Source of the DNA: Aeromonas salmonicida subsp. salmonicida
Lineage (GTDB): Bacteria > Pseudomonadota > Gammaproteobacteria > Enterobacterales > Aeromonadaceae
Length of the DNA stretch: 64,000 bases
Direction: 5' to 3'
Assembly: GCF_001643305.1 (NCBI RefSeq)
Contig: NZ_LSGW01000066.1
Coordinates: forward strand, 62,001 to 126,000
The notes below the pieces were generated by a model. The model was not told the origin of the DNA and ran no database searches. It worked only from the letters and a program-made list of their open reading frames with translations. The translations under genes and the position numbers were made by a program. Below, piece after piece: positions 10,501-18,467 of the stretch. The number at the start of each line of letters is the position of its first letter. Position 1 is the stretch's first letter.

Positions 10501-11270
10501 ATGACCGAGGTATTATTCATCACTAAAGCCTGATCGGAATAAACGAACCCATTCAGCAAGGTATCGCTGTTCAGAGTGATATTCTGATACCCGAAAAGCA
10601 GCAGAGAACCCGTACTGGATCGGTTCAGAACAGCACCGTTGAACTCCGTAGCCTGATTGACGAAGATCCGCACATCTCCCTGAACTTCAATCTCCGCCCC
10701 TTGGTTGAGGGTTAACTGATCGATCCAGTAGTCTCCGCTCGGCAATACCAGCTTGGCACCACTGCCCGCCTCCAGTTTTTGGATCCGATACTCTGTACGG
10801 GCTGAAGAAAAGGTCACAGTACAGCTGTTATAAAGAGAGAGGCTGGAAAACTGGTACTGACTGGCACTGCCCAAGTTAATAGAGTCGCCGGCATTGCAAT
10901 AAGAGATGCCACCATTACTACCATTACCAGTAAGAAATGCGTTGCCACTTGTAATGGAGAGTCCCTGAATCGTCGAACCGGTGACAGTACATTGGCGACG
11001 CGAACCGTTACTGTTATCACAGCCATCGAGTGGCAAGCCAGCCCCCAGATTTGACGTGCAATATTTCAAGGCTGCGCCGGCCGTCCCAGAGATTTTGGCC
11101 TGACCATTTTGGGTAAGAGCAGGATTACCCAGCGTATTACACGAATAACCGGTATTACCCCGATGACCCTGAGCCACTGCTGGGAAATAGGTCGCTGTAT
11201 CGATCACCTGAAACGCACTTGCTGCGCCACTAAATAGCCACATGGCTGCGACGATCCATAAATTGCGCAT
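7542..11270 (-). CDS. mshQ: MSHA biogenesis protein MshQ (large surface/adhesin-like protein)
   Basis: A 1242-residue secreted protein, last gene of the msh locus. The signal peptide ends near ASAFQ (about residue 20). The first 270 residues form a low-complexity beta-rich region. A lectin-like/concanavalin-fold segment starts near residue 285 (DNFSSGSLSSDW) and carries GADGMAVVLSDA. The C-terminal half (about 640 onward) contains Cys-rich beta segments and the terminal DUF6701-type region found in MshQ. It overlaps mshP by one base. The reading frame is intact although the pilin genes of the locus are missing. It could be a minor tip protein or a stand-alone adhesin. Confidence 0.85.
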   Translation of the reverse strand: MRNLWIVAAMWLFSGAASAFQVIDTATYFPAVAQGHRGNTGYSCNTLGNPALTQNGQAKISGTAGAALKYCTSNLGAGLPLDGCDNSNGSRRQCTVTGSTIQGLSITSGNAFLTGNGSNGGISYCNAGDSINLGSASQYQFSSLSLYNSCTVTFSSARTEYRIQKLEAGSGAKLVLPSGDYWIDQLTLNQGAEIEVQGDVRIFVNQATEFNGAVLNRSSTGSLLLFGYQNITLNSDTLLNGFVYSDQALVMNNTSVINGRTTSRSLTMASNSAINDQAFTPSLTCFNDNFSSGSLSSDWVVKTSSGSFTPSIVSSRLRLTQAAGDQSTSTTYQRLFPAANNLVTITFNHYAYGGNGADGMAVVLSDATVTPQPGAFGGPLGYGFKPGIPGFAGGWLGVGLDEFGNYSGEGGTTNVGQRRQSVVIRGSGSGTAGYRYLRGTCNNGASNTNTACLNPRVDGNGSANHKYQLTIDSRVSGQSMVKIQRDTGSGYVTLIDSFNAQSQNGQAQVPSDFLLSLTGSTGGSTNVHELDNVQICALRSNPIGVQIDHFQLDHSGQPLTCNPETVTVNACADAACTTLIKDPVTATLSLTPISASNGWIGGNTVTFSDGSTTVQLRNNTPTAVTIGVSGSTPTTKPFSSTLCKAGAGTPSTAACTLNFADSGFFFDVPDTYSNQPQTVTIKAIKKSDVTKLCVPGFASQTKSVKFWSSYISPTGNPYNSQMSVNSSAIGASQGAATPLSLAFNDQGQSTITVNYPDAGKVQLDASYDGTGSEAGLVMLGADQFVARPVGLCITPPQGVCAAGDSSCPVFKKAGETFQVDIKAMAWESANDGDICTGNQATPNFALNGIALGSTLVAPSPGTNATLGTTSYNHGAAANSLNSVNQTVSEVGVFRMTATPPASGYFTYTIPSAQSQPVGRFIPADFNLVSGDIVPACNAFSYMGQPFGVTLDVRARNLSGGQTQNYTGLFAKGDAYLSVANNKDGKSLSARLRSLSALPWVNGRSAFTGNSEFVRLSDTQQDGPYQSLLFGLYMKDNDGERTLIASPDFNDAVAGNCSGAGCNARLIDSVAMQVYFGRLLAGKDRGVDSANLPLKLLTQRFEQGGWVINDEDYCTQLSLANNGFDPLPAVEPQDPDRKIGFNGVTSSYEVTGKVPPLLTTPYSSTLTLSGQAVPASSARAKQGEIVFHFGAPNVAVRIPYKVDLSKQPSRPLWLSDPVTLQGEAIFGSSRGNDRIIYRREVMP

Positions 11271-11743
11271 CAGGGAGTTCCTCCATCATAAGCTTCGACC
11301 ATCAGGGTTCGGCTCACGGTAAAATCAGGGTTGGCACCGTTGAGATCCGAGCTGCCACAGGTTCCGACACTCTCGAGACGATAGCCATTGGTCACAGATC
11401 CGTTATATGTCACCGGCACCGTGGCGCAACGAACCACAGCCTGACAGTTGGTCAGTCCGGGAGTGCTGGCAAAGCTCAGTGGGCTGCTTGCCAGGCAGAC
11501 CGCAGGTGGGGTCGGTTGGGCAAGCGTGCGTTTGGGGAACAACCGATAGAGCGCCACTTCCAGCCCGCTCTGGGCGGCCAGCAGGGCACGCACACTGCGC
11601 ACCTCCACCGTATTTTTCTCACCGCTATCGACCAGAAAACGGCCCATGGCAGCCGCCAGCAGCGCCATCACCACAATCACAAACAGGGCGATCATCAAGG
11701 CACTGCCTCGCATCCGTCCGAAAGCCTGTGGATCAGGGGACAT
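11270..11743 (-). CDS. mshP: MSHA biogenesis protein MshP (PilX-like minor pilin)
   Basis: A 157-residue protein with the hydrophobic N-terminal helix GSALMIALFVIVVMALL followed by GRFLVDSGEKNTVEVRSVRALLAAQSG, the pattern of PilX/MshP minor pilin-like proteins. These lack the Glu5 signature of major pilins but share the fold. It starts inside the end of mshO (11-base overlap) and its stop overlaps the mshQ start, so mshO-P-Q look translationally coupled. Family role: priming or tip complex of the MSHA pilus. Confidence 0.85.
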   Translation of the reverse strand: MSPDPQAFGRMRGSALMIALFVIVVMALLAAAMGRFLVDSGEKNTVEVRSVRALLAAQSGLEVALYRLFPKRTLAQPTPPAVCLASSPLSFASTPGLTNCQAVVRCATVPVTYNGSVTNGYRLESVGTCGSSDLNGANPDFTVSRTLMVEAYDGGTP

Positions 11744-12662
11744 TGAACACCTCTATCTTGTGGTTGAAGGTGACCGACTCCCCCTTGCGCTCGAACACAA
11801 AGCGCATGCCAAACTCCCCTTCGGCGTTAAACGCCGAGCTTTCCCGATAGAAGGTGCCAATACGAAGGGAGTCCGCCATCAACACGCCCTGTGCAGGTAA
11901 GGATGCTCCAATGGGCGCAGTGGCACGGGTGAGCGTGCTTCCTTCCACACAGTAACGTACCTGCTGGTTGGCAAAGTAGACCCGACTGCCGGGAGAGAGG
12001 CCAGCCAGGCTCTCGGTACTGGTATAGCGGATGGTTTGCGCTCCGGATACGGGCGTCAGCACATCGGTAACCCTGGCTACACAGCGGCCATAATCGCAGC
12101 CTGCCGTGAGCGAACCGACATTTTTGTCCGGCACGGGGAAGACGATCAGCTGATCATCTTTTTTGACGGCGGTGGCATCCACATCCAGTGGGTTGGCAGC
12201 AGAAGCCGGGGTCGCCATCACCAGCTCAAGGGTGGCAGTGCTCCCCGACATGGCACGGTTAAGCGCCAGATAACGGCTGGAGGTGCTGATGGGCCAAAAC
12301 CGCAGACAGGCACCGGAGTCGACCCATGTCCCGCCAGTCGTCTCGATCCGTTCCGATCCTGGCACCGCATCGCGCAGCTCGCGGTTAAGCCGCTCCATGG
12401 CGAAACGGGCATCGCTCATCAGCTGCTCACGGCTGCTGGCATCGCCATAAATCTGGCTGCCGATACCGATAAACTGGCTGGTAAAAGTAGCCATTATCCC
12501 GAGCAGCAGGATGACCATCACCAGCTCAACCAGAGTAAAGCCACTGTTACCCCGAGGTTTGCGGTAGGTTCGATTAGCCGGTAGGTGTAATCGAACGTCG
12601 GAAGTGGTTACAAACGCAGACATTCGGACAGGCAGGCAACACCCGACAGCGGAGCGATCCAT
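11733..12662 (-). CDS. mshO: MSHA biogenesis protein MshO (PilW-like prepilin)
   Basis: A type IV prepilin-like protein with the cleavage motif G|FTLVELVMVILLLGIMATF, including Glu5, and a large head domain; PilW-like. The longest frame (309 residues) starts at 12662, where ATG overlaps the TGA of the preceding chimeric gene (TGATG). This would give an unusually long leader of about 40 residues. An internal ATG at about 12623 gives a shorter one. The upstream partner is the mshN-mshD fusion, and downstream come mshP and mshQ. Without pilin and assembly ATPase in the locus, its export role is doubtful. Confidence 0.85.
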   Translation of the reverse strand: MDRSAVGCCLPVRMSAFVTTSDVRLHLPANRTYRKPRGNSGFTLVELVMVILLLGIMATFTSQFIGIGSQIYGDASSREQLMSDARFAMERLNRELRDAVPGSERIETTGGTWVDSGACLRFWPISTSSRYLALNRAMSGSTATLELVMATPASAANPLDVDATAVKKDDQLIVFPVPDKNVGSLTAGCDYGRCVARVTDVLTPVSGAQTIRYTSTESLAGLSPGSRVYFANQQVRYCVEGSTLTRATAPIGASLPAQGVLMADSLRIGTFYRESSAFNAEGEFGMRFVFERKGESVTFNHKIEVFNVP

Positions 12663-13261
12663 CAGTAGTTCCCCCGGTAGAAGGAGAAATCCAGCACGCT
12701 CCCATCCGGCAGCTTGATCTGCAAATCAATGCGTTTGCCCACATAGCAGGGGGCGGCACAACTCTTGAAGGTGCCGTCGCTGAAATCGGCCCCGCTCACC
12801 GCAATTTTCACCTGATAGTTGCGATACTCCTCACCGCTGACTCCCGCCGCAGTCTGGGTCAGGGTGTTTGCATCCAGCCAGTTACCTGCGGTATCGAAAT
12901 CATCCACATCGTTATAGGCATAGGATGCAGGCTCGCCATCCGGACCATAACTGGTGGAGCAGGGAGAGATGGTCACCCCTGCCACCTGCTCGCCACAACG
13001 ATAACGACCACCGTTATGATCCGACTGCTCATCGAACGACTTTTGCAACATCTCGCCGGCCAGACGCTGGGCCAGCTGGGCGGCACGTACCTGCTGCACC
13101 GGGTCCACCGCCTGCGGCGCTTGATTGATAAGTAATCCCAACATGCCGGTCAGCACCAGCATCCACCAGCCCTGTTGCCGCACGGGCGGCACATAGACGG
13201 CCCCCTCGCCACCCTGCTGGCGCTGCTCCAGATCCTTGAGCATCTGATTGATCACGCTCAT
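12662..13261 (-). pseudogene. In-frame mshN-mshD chimera left by an internal deletion of the msh locus
   Basis: A 199-residue open frame. Its first ~42 residues (start MSVINQMLKDLEQRQQ, then a membrane segment QGWWMLVLTGMLGLL) match the MshN N-terminus. The rest (VDPVQQVRAAQLAQRLAG, then FDEQSDHNGGRYRCGE, to LDFSFYRGNY) matches the head of the MshD prepilin, without its cleavage motif GFTLxE. The start overlaps the mshM stop (ATGA), as expected for mshN, and the end meets mshO, as expected for mshD. In the known order mshM-N-E-G-F-B-A-C-D-O-P-Q, everything between the two partners is gone. The join lies near 13115-13135. The product, if made, would be a membrane-anchored pilin head with no assembly partners. 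Confidence 0.85.
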
Positions 13262-14148
13262 GGCCAGACTCCATAAGCCAGGGCACACCCCAGCAACAGT
13301 AACAGGGGCCACCAGCTCAACGGCGCAAAGCGGCTGGCATCGTCGGTATCGCGAATGGCGAGCCGCACCAGACGGCTGTCGATCTGGCGAGCCCCCTGGC
13401 CATAGGCCAGCATCAGGCACTTCTGCGCCAGTATGTTGATAAGCCTGGGGATCCCGCGCGACGCCCGCCACAGCAGGCGCATGGCACGACCGGCAAACAG
13501 CGGCGCACCGCGATAGCCGGAGATCTGCAATCTGTGCTCCAGATAGGCACGGGTCTCGTCAAAGCGCAGGGGGCGCAGGCAGTAAGAGAAGCCGATCCGC
13601 TGACGCAACTGGCGCAAATGAGGCTTTGCCAGCCGGGCGTCCAGCTCGGGCTGACCGAACAGCACGATTTGCAGCAGCTTGTTCGACTCCGTCTCCAGGT
13701 TGCCAAACAGCCGGATCGCCTCCAGGGTCTCGTCCGGCAGGGCCTGCGCCTCGTCGATCAGCACCACCACTCGACTGCCCTGCTGATGCAGGCTGATAAG
13801 GTGGCGATGAATACGATCCGTGAGATCCAGTTCAGCCCCCTCCCGCACCGACAATCCCAGCTCCAGCGCCAGGGCTGTGCGCAGCTCGGCCGGCGTGAGG
13901 TGCGGGTTGGGCAACCAGGCCAGACGCACGGGGTGAGCCTCAGACCCCAGCTCACTCAGCAGCTTGCGACAGAGCAGTGTCTTGCCGGTACCCACCTCGC
14001 CGGTCACCTTGATGAAGCCCTCCCCCTGTGCCAGCGCCCAGTTCAGCACCTGCAACGCCTCTTCGTGGGGCGGCAAGCCATAGTAAAAACCCGTGTTGGG
14101 GGTGAGGCCGAACGGCGCCTCCTGCAAGCCGAAGTGGTTCAGGTACAT
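13258..14148 (-). CDS. mshM: MSHA biogenesis ATPase MshM (ExeA-like AAA protein)
   Basis: A 296-residue AAA-type ATPase. Walker A is GEVGTGKT (about residues 49-56) and Walker B is VVVLIDEAQALPDE. The N-terminal YLNHFGLQEAPFGLTPNTGF block is typical of the ExeA/MshM/GspA family, which couples ATP use to secretin or pilus assembly. A hydrophobic segment at the C-terminus (WWPLLLLLGCALAYGVWP) may be a membrane anchor. It follows mshL and overlaps the mshN start by four bases. Confidence 0.9.
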   Translation of the reverse strand: MYLNHFGLQEAPFGLTPNTGFYYGLPPHEEALQVLNWALAQGEGFIKVTGEVGTGKTLLCRKLLSELGSEAHPVRLAWLPNPHLTPAELRTALALELGLSVREGAELDLTDRIHRHLISLHQQGSRVVVLIDEAQALPDETLEAIRLFGNLETESNKLLQIVLFGQPELDARLAKPHLRQLRQRIGFSYCLRPLRFDETRAYLEHRLQISGYRGAPLFAGRAMRLLWRASRGIPRLINILAQKCLMLAYGQGARQIDSRLVRLAIRDTDDASRFAPLSWWPLLLLLGCALAYGVWP

Positions 14149-14240
14149 GGGTTGTCACCTGCCATCCCGAGCAAGCAGCCTGCGGTGACGCAGGGCAAGA
14201 GGGCACATGGGGTAAGGCTGACCGCGCGCTGCTTCATGGC

Positions 14241-15911
14241 TTAGCCCTTGGGCGGATACCACTTGTCCAGCAGATCGGCGCTGCGTTTCAGCTCGTTCTG
14301 CCAGGTGTCTTTCTCCACCACTGTGGGCTTGAGCAGGATCACCAGTTCCACCTTCTTGGTGCTCTCGCGACGGTTGGTGAAGGCTTCGCCAATCCAGGGA
14401 ATGTCCCCCAGCAAGGGCACCTTGCTGACGATCTCCTGCTTGTCGGTCTTCATCAGGCCACCGATGACAATGATGTCACCGTTGTTGGCCTGTACCACTG
14501 TATCGGACTCGCGGATCGAGCTCTTGGCGAGCGGCAGTTCCAGCCGGCCACCGGAGGTGCCCATGTCGATCACCTTGTTCTGCTCTTCCGTATCGATAAC
14601 GGAAGGATGGATATGCAGCAGCACCTTGCCCTCTTCGTCGATCTGCGGCGTCACGTCCAGCGAAATCCCGGAGAAGAAAGGTGTCAGCTCAACGTTCGGT
14701 GTTCTATCCGACACCCCGGACGAGTTGCTGGTGATGGTGGTCGAAGCCTTGGTGACGAAGTACTCGTCCGTCCCCACCTTGATCACCGCCTTCTGGTTGT
14801 TGGTCGCCGTCACCCTGGGGCTGGAGAGAGTATTCACATCCCCCTGGGTCTTGAGCAGATTGACCGCCACGTTGAAGTTGCCGTCGGAGATCTTGAAACC
14901 GGCCCCGCCACCCAGTGCGGTGAAGATCTGATTGGGGGTCGTGGGCAACTGGGTCGGAGAGAGAGAGCTGCCACCGGTAATGCCCTTGTTGCCATCCCAG
15001 CTGGCGGAGAGACCGCTCCAGTCCACCCCCTGCTCGTACCCCTCGTTGAGGGCGACCTCCAGGATCCGCGCCTCCAGCACCACCTGACGCTTGAGGTGAG
15101 TCTCGGACTGGCTGAGGAATTCACGCACCGCCTTGAGCTCTTTGGGATAGGCACGGATGGTGACCAGACCCGCCTGCGGGCTGGTGATGACGGCGCGGCC
15201 ATCGCCACTGCCGATCAGCATCTCCAGCGAGGTGCGCAGATCGGTCCAGTAGTCACTGTTGGTGTCTGTCTCGATACGGGTGCCATTGCTGCTGTTCGAG
15301 CCGGAACTGCCGTTGGACGAGTTGTTGCTGCCACTGCTGTTGCCGTTGGCATTGTCGACACTGCTGTTATTGCTGTTGTTGTCGTTGGCCGTCACACCGC
15401 CGGTACTGACAGAGGTGCGGGACAGACCCCGGCGGGACATCATCAGATAGTTCACCGGTATGGTCTCGGTGCGCAGGCCAGCCGGATAGACGTGGAACAC
15501 GTTACCCTTGCGCTGCACGTCGAAGCCGTACATGTCACCCACCACGGCCAGCACCTCGGGCAGAGTCACGTCCTTGAGCTCGACGGAAACCAGCCCGCCC
15601 ACCCCTGGATGCACGGCCACGCTGTAACGGGAGCCCTTGAACAAGGAGCCGAAAAACTCCACCGCCTCCACATCGTGAGCGGCGATGCGCAGCCGCTGCT
15701 CCGGCATGCTGATGGCCTGGGGCGGCCGGTTCATCTGCAGCAGTTCGCTTTGTACCGACTTGGGTACGGTCGCCAGAGCGCCGACCTTGTTCTGCTCGGT
15801 CATGGCGTGTTTCAGTGCGTCCTTGGCCTGCACAGGTTCGGGGTGCCGGTAGCTGGTACAGCCTGCAGCCAGAACGGCTACGGAGATCAGGCAGAGATGA
15901 TTTTTTTTCAT
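14241..15911 (-). CDS. mshL: MSHA pilus secretin MshL
   Basis: A 556-residue outer-membrane secretin, counted from the ATG at 15911. A lipoprotein signal with lipobox LAAGC anchors it. STN/N-domain regions follow, then a low-complexity linker of Asn, Ser and Gly (about residues 205-245), and a C-terminal secretin domain with VVLEARILEVALNEGYEQGV and GDIIVIGGLMKTDKQEIVSKVPLLGDIPWIG-type core motifs. It forms the outer-membrane pore for the MSHA pilus. A longer upstream frame exists but the lipobox decides the start. It lies between mshK and mshM as in Vibrio. Confidence 0.95.
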   Translation of the reverse strand: MKKNHLCLISVAVLAAGCTSYRHPEPVQAKDALKHAMTEQNKVGALATVPKSVQSELLQMNRPPQAISMPEQRLRIAAHDVEAVEFFGSLFKGSRYSVAVHPGVGGLVSVELKDVTLPEVLAVVGDMYGFDVQRKGNVFHVYPAGLRTETIPVNYLMMSRRGLSRTSVSTGGVTANDNNSNNSSVDNANGNSSGSNNSSNGSSGSNSSNGTRIETDTNSDYWTDLRTSLEMLIGSGDGRAVITSPQAGLVTIRAYPKELKAVREFLSQSETHLKRQVVLEARILEVALNEGYEQGVDWSGLSASWDGNKGITGGSSLSPTQLPTTPNQIFTALGGGAGFKISDGNFNVAVNLLKTQGDVNTLSSPRVTATNNQKAVIKVGTDEYFVTKASTTITSNSSGVSDRTPNVELTPFFSGISLDVTPQIDEEGKVLLHIHPSVIDTEEQNKVIDMGTSGGRLELPLAKSSIRESDTVVQANNGDIIVIGGLMKTDKQEIVSKVPLLGDIPWIGEAFTNRRESTKKVELVILLKPTVVEKDTWQNELKRSADLLDKWYPPKG

Positions 15912-15981
15912 GTAATGAGTGCACCCTGACTTGCAATTAAACTCGACAAACCTTGCCCCGCCCATCCCGGGCAGGGCCCGT

Positions 15982-16302
15982 TCAGATACGGATCTTGCTG
16001 GCAAACAGGGTCAGCGACTGGCGCTTGCCCCCCTTCTCCAGCACAACGGCATCTGCACTGATGGCCACCAGTCGATATCCCTCGACCTGCTGGCCTACCC
16101 GGTAACTTTTCCCGTTGAGCACCGCCAGCGCCGGGCCGTTGCCCAGCACCACGCTCTGCAACTTGGGCAGACCGGCGCTCTGGCTCTCTACCGCCCCCGC
16201 CTGGCTGTTGACTCCCTCGAGCGGTTCGGTGGGATCCTGCAGCACCTCGGCCTGGGCCACTGAGCCCAGCAGGCAACACAATAGCGTCAGCCATCTAGCC
16301 AC
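15982..16302 (-). CDS. mshK: MSHA biogenesis protein MshK (PilP-like)
   Basis: A 106-residue periplasmic protein with a signal peptide (MARWLTLLCCLLGSVAQA). It then has a small beta domain with LQSVVLGNGPALAVLNGKSYRVGQ, like the C-terminal domain of PilP/GspC, which contacts the secretin. The start overlaps the end of mshJ by 8 bases. Position between mshJ and mshL supports the name. Sequence conservation in MshK is low, so the call leans on order and fold-like features. Confidence 0.85.
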   Translation of the reverse strand: MARWLTLLCCLLGSVAQAEVLQDPTEPLEGVNSQAGAVESQSAGLPKLQSVVLGNGPALAVLNGKSYRVGQQVEGYRLVAISADAVVLEKGGKRQSLTLFASKIRI

Positions 16303-16942
16303 GAATAAACTCCTTGCTGGTGCTCAGGGTGTAGATTTCCATCTCCACCACCGCCTTGGGGTGCGCTTCCACCCGATAGTCAAACTGCTTCCAGTAGAAG
16401 TGACGAGGCAGCGCCTCCAGCGCTTTCAGGTACTGATACACATCGAAATAACCGCCTTCCAGTTTGAGACGAATACCGTGCTTGAACAGGTTGATGCCCT
16501 GATCCCCCGCCATCAGCGGCTCAGGGGCGAGGGAGGTCAGCGCCAGCATGTGCAGATTGGTGGAGCGTGACAGCAAGGCCTCCAGTACCTCCGGCATCTC
16601 GTGGGCCGGGATCAGATCCACCGTCTGGGCCTTGAGTTCGGCATCCAGCTTGCCAAGCTCACCCTCAACCCGCGCCAGCTGCTCACGTACATTCTGATCG
16701 GGATCCCGTGCCAGACGCGCCTGCTTGCCCAGATTCTCGAGATCCATGATCTCCAGATCCCGCTGGGCCGAGGTCAAGGCCAGGCGCTCCTGCTCAAGGT
16801 GCAGGGTGGCATCATCCAGCCAGCCATAAATGCCACCGGCACAGACCAGCACCAGCCCGGTCAACAGTATCAATATCCGCTCGCGCTGGCTGAGGGCGGC
16901 AATCTTGTCTGCCCACGCCAGCCATTGTGCTTTCAGGCTCAT
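16295..16942 (-). CDS. mshJ: MSHA biogenesis protein MshJ (PilO-like)
   Basis: A 215-residue bitopic inner-membrane protein: a short cytoplasmic tail, one helix (ILILLTGLVLVCAGGIYGWL), a periplasmic coiled coil (about 50-110) and a C-terminal ferredoxin-like domain, as in PilO/GspM-type alignment-complex proteins. Start and stop overlap the neighbours (one base with mshI1, eight with mshK), so the mshI-K genes form a tightly coupled unit. Confidence 0.88.
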   Translation of the reverse strand: MSLKAQWLAWADKIAALSQRERILILLTGLVLVCAGGIYGWLDDATLHLEQERLALTSAQRDLEIMDLENLGKQARLARDPDQNVREQLARVEGELGKLDAELKAQTVDLIPAHEMPEVLEALLSRSTNLHMLALTSLAPEPLMAGDQGINLFKHGIRLKLEGGYFDVYQYLKALEALPRHFYWKQFDYRVEAHPKAVVEMEIYTLSTSKEFIRG

Positions 16943-17535
16943 CAGGGCTTCTCCCGCTCGATACCGCTGAGCTGGAAGGCCAGGCGGCCCTCCTTGTCAC
17001 GGCTCAGGGTCAATTCACCAAACTGCTTGCCCGCCAGCGACGGTGCCTGCTTGAAACGGTTTACCCACGCGGGCACATCCTGGCTGCGACCGGCGAAGCC
17101 GGAGATATTGATGCGCCCCTCGGCGATCTCAATCCGCTGCAAGGAGAGCTGTTTGTCCCGAATGCGGGAGAGATCGGCCATCAGGCCGGCGTAGCCCTGG
17201 GATTTTTGCAACGCCAGGCTGCCCAACTGACGCATCAGCCCCTGCTTGGCTGTCAACTCTTCCTGCTTGTTGGCCAGCAGCTGTTGCAACTGTGTGTTGG
17301 CCTGATGGCGAGTCAACGCGGCATCCAGCCGCTGGGCCTCCCCACGTTTGACCTCCAGCGCCGCGCGCACCTGTGCCAGTTCACGGCTGACCCCTTGCTG
17401 CTGCCAGCCGTAAAAGGCAGCCATGCAGAGCAACAGGATCACGCAGCCCCCCCACACCAGCGCCATCTGATTGAGGCTGGCCCACTGGCGTTTGGGGCGA
17501 AATTCTGCGCCATAGAGGTTTATCTGACGTTTCAT
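16942..17535 (-). CDS. mshI1: MSHA biogenesis protein MshI1 (PilN-like)
   Basis: A 197-residue protein starting MKRQINLYGAEFRPKRQW, close to the INLL motif with which PilN binds PilM. It then has one membrane helix (about 26-46) and a periplasmic coiled coil and small domain. It couples cytoplasmic MshI to periplasmic MshJ and MshK. The stop and start overlap those of mshJ and mshI by one base. Confidence 0.85.
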   Translation of the reverse strand: MKRQINLYGAEFRPKRQWASLNQMALVWGGCVILLLCMAAFYGWQQQGVSRELAQVRAALEVKRGEAQRLDAALTRHQANTQLQQLLANKQEELTAKQGLMRQLGSLALQKSQGYAGLMADLSRIRDKQLSLQRIEIAEGRINISGFAGRSQDVPAWVNRFKQAPSLAGKQFGELTLSRDKEGRLAFQLSGIEREKP

Positions 17536-18398
17536 CAGGCAGGCTCCCCGATGGCTGCGGCATAGGCCGACAGGTACTCAACACCGGCCAACACAGCCTT
17601 GTTGGCCATGGCGGAGACGGCAAAACCGAAGGTCTGCTCCATGTGGCGCACCAGGGTGCCGATGAAGGAGGAGGCGATGGCGAGCTGCATCTGGCCAAGC
17701 TCCGGCAGCTTGAGCTGGCCGGCCAGATAATCGAGGGAGCGCTGGATCTCCAGCGCCAGTGAATCGAGCAGCATGCTGTCCGGCTCATGCTCGCCGGTGA
17801 GGGCGGTGAAACCGCGCAGCTGGCGGGAGAAACAGAGCCCGCCCTGATGGAATACCAGCAGTTGAAGATCCTGCCCCCGAGGTTGCCACAGCAACATGCG
17901 TACTGTGTTGTCGGCCTCATAAAGCGCCGTCATGGCCAGCTCGTCGCTGACGATGGCATCCAGACTCGCTATGCTGTTGACCGCATCCGCCAGTTGCTGC
18001 ACCCGCGCCTTGGGCACGCAGATCACGTTGATCCGCGGCCTGCCAGCCGGTGGAGTGGGCAAGTCCACGTAATCCATGGCGAGCTGCAACACGGGCTCGT
18101 TGACATAATCCTTGATGGCCCAGGGCAGAGCGCCCGCCATTTCTGCCTCGGGCACGGCGGGCTTGTCGATCTGGACTTGCTGATAAAGAGTAGCGGCGAG
18201 TGCGACCCGCACTTTAGACTTGGCGAGGCCATGGCGGCTGAACAGCTCGCTCATGGCAAGCGGCCACTCTTGCGGGCCGTTTATGGCGCGGGTGGCGAAG
18301 ACAGGGGGGTTGCCCAGCGAGGCCAGCATGATCCGGTCGCTGGCAAGCAGGAGCCCCACCTGACGGCTTGGGGTTGAACGTCTGAAAAGTTGTTTCAT
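17535..18398 (-). CDS. mshI: MSHA biogenesis protein MshI (PilM-like)
   Basis: A 287-residue cytoplasmic actin-fold protein related to PilM/GspL, part of the inner-membrane alignment complex of the pilus. Conserved-looking blocks include RVALAATLYQQVQIDKP and LALEIQRSLDYLAGQL near the C-terminus. The ATG at 18398 (MKQLFRR) is chosen. A GTG at 18410 would add four residues. It is the first gene of the mshI-mshQ run. mshH lies further upstream, separated by an opposite-strand enzyme gene. Confidence 0.85.
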   Translation of the reverse strand: MKQLFRRSTPSRQVGLLLASDRIMLASLGNPPVFATRAINGPQEWPLAMSELFSRHGLAKSKVRVALAATLYQQVQIDKPAVPEAEMAGALPWAIKDYVNEPVLQLAMDYVDLPTPPAGRPRINVICVPKARVQQLADAVNSIASLDAIVSDELAMTALYEADNTVRMLLWQPRGQDLQLLVFHQGGLCFSRQLRGFTALTGEHEPDSMLLDSLALEIQRSLDYLAGQLKLPELGQMQLAIASSFIGTLVRHMEQTFGFAVSAMANKAVLAGVEYLSAYAAAIGEPA

Positions 18399-18467
18399 TG
18401 AAACCCGCACCTGGCTGCATAAAACGCATTAAACCTTAGCATAAACAGGGCATTAGCCTCCAGATAA

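Noticed and set aside
12662-13471. Longer 269-codon frame for the mshN-mshD chimera
   Set aside because: The first 70 codons overlap mshM out of frame and do not resemble MshN, whereas ATG 13261 has the expected ATGA overlap.
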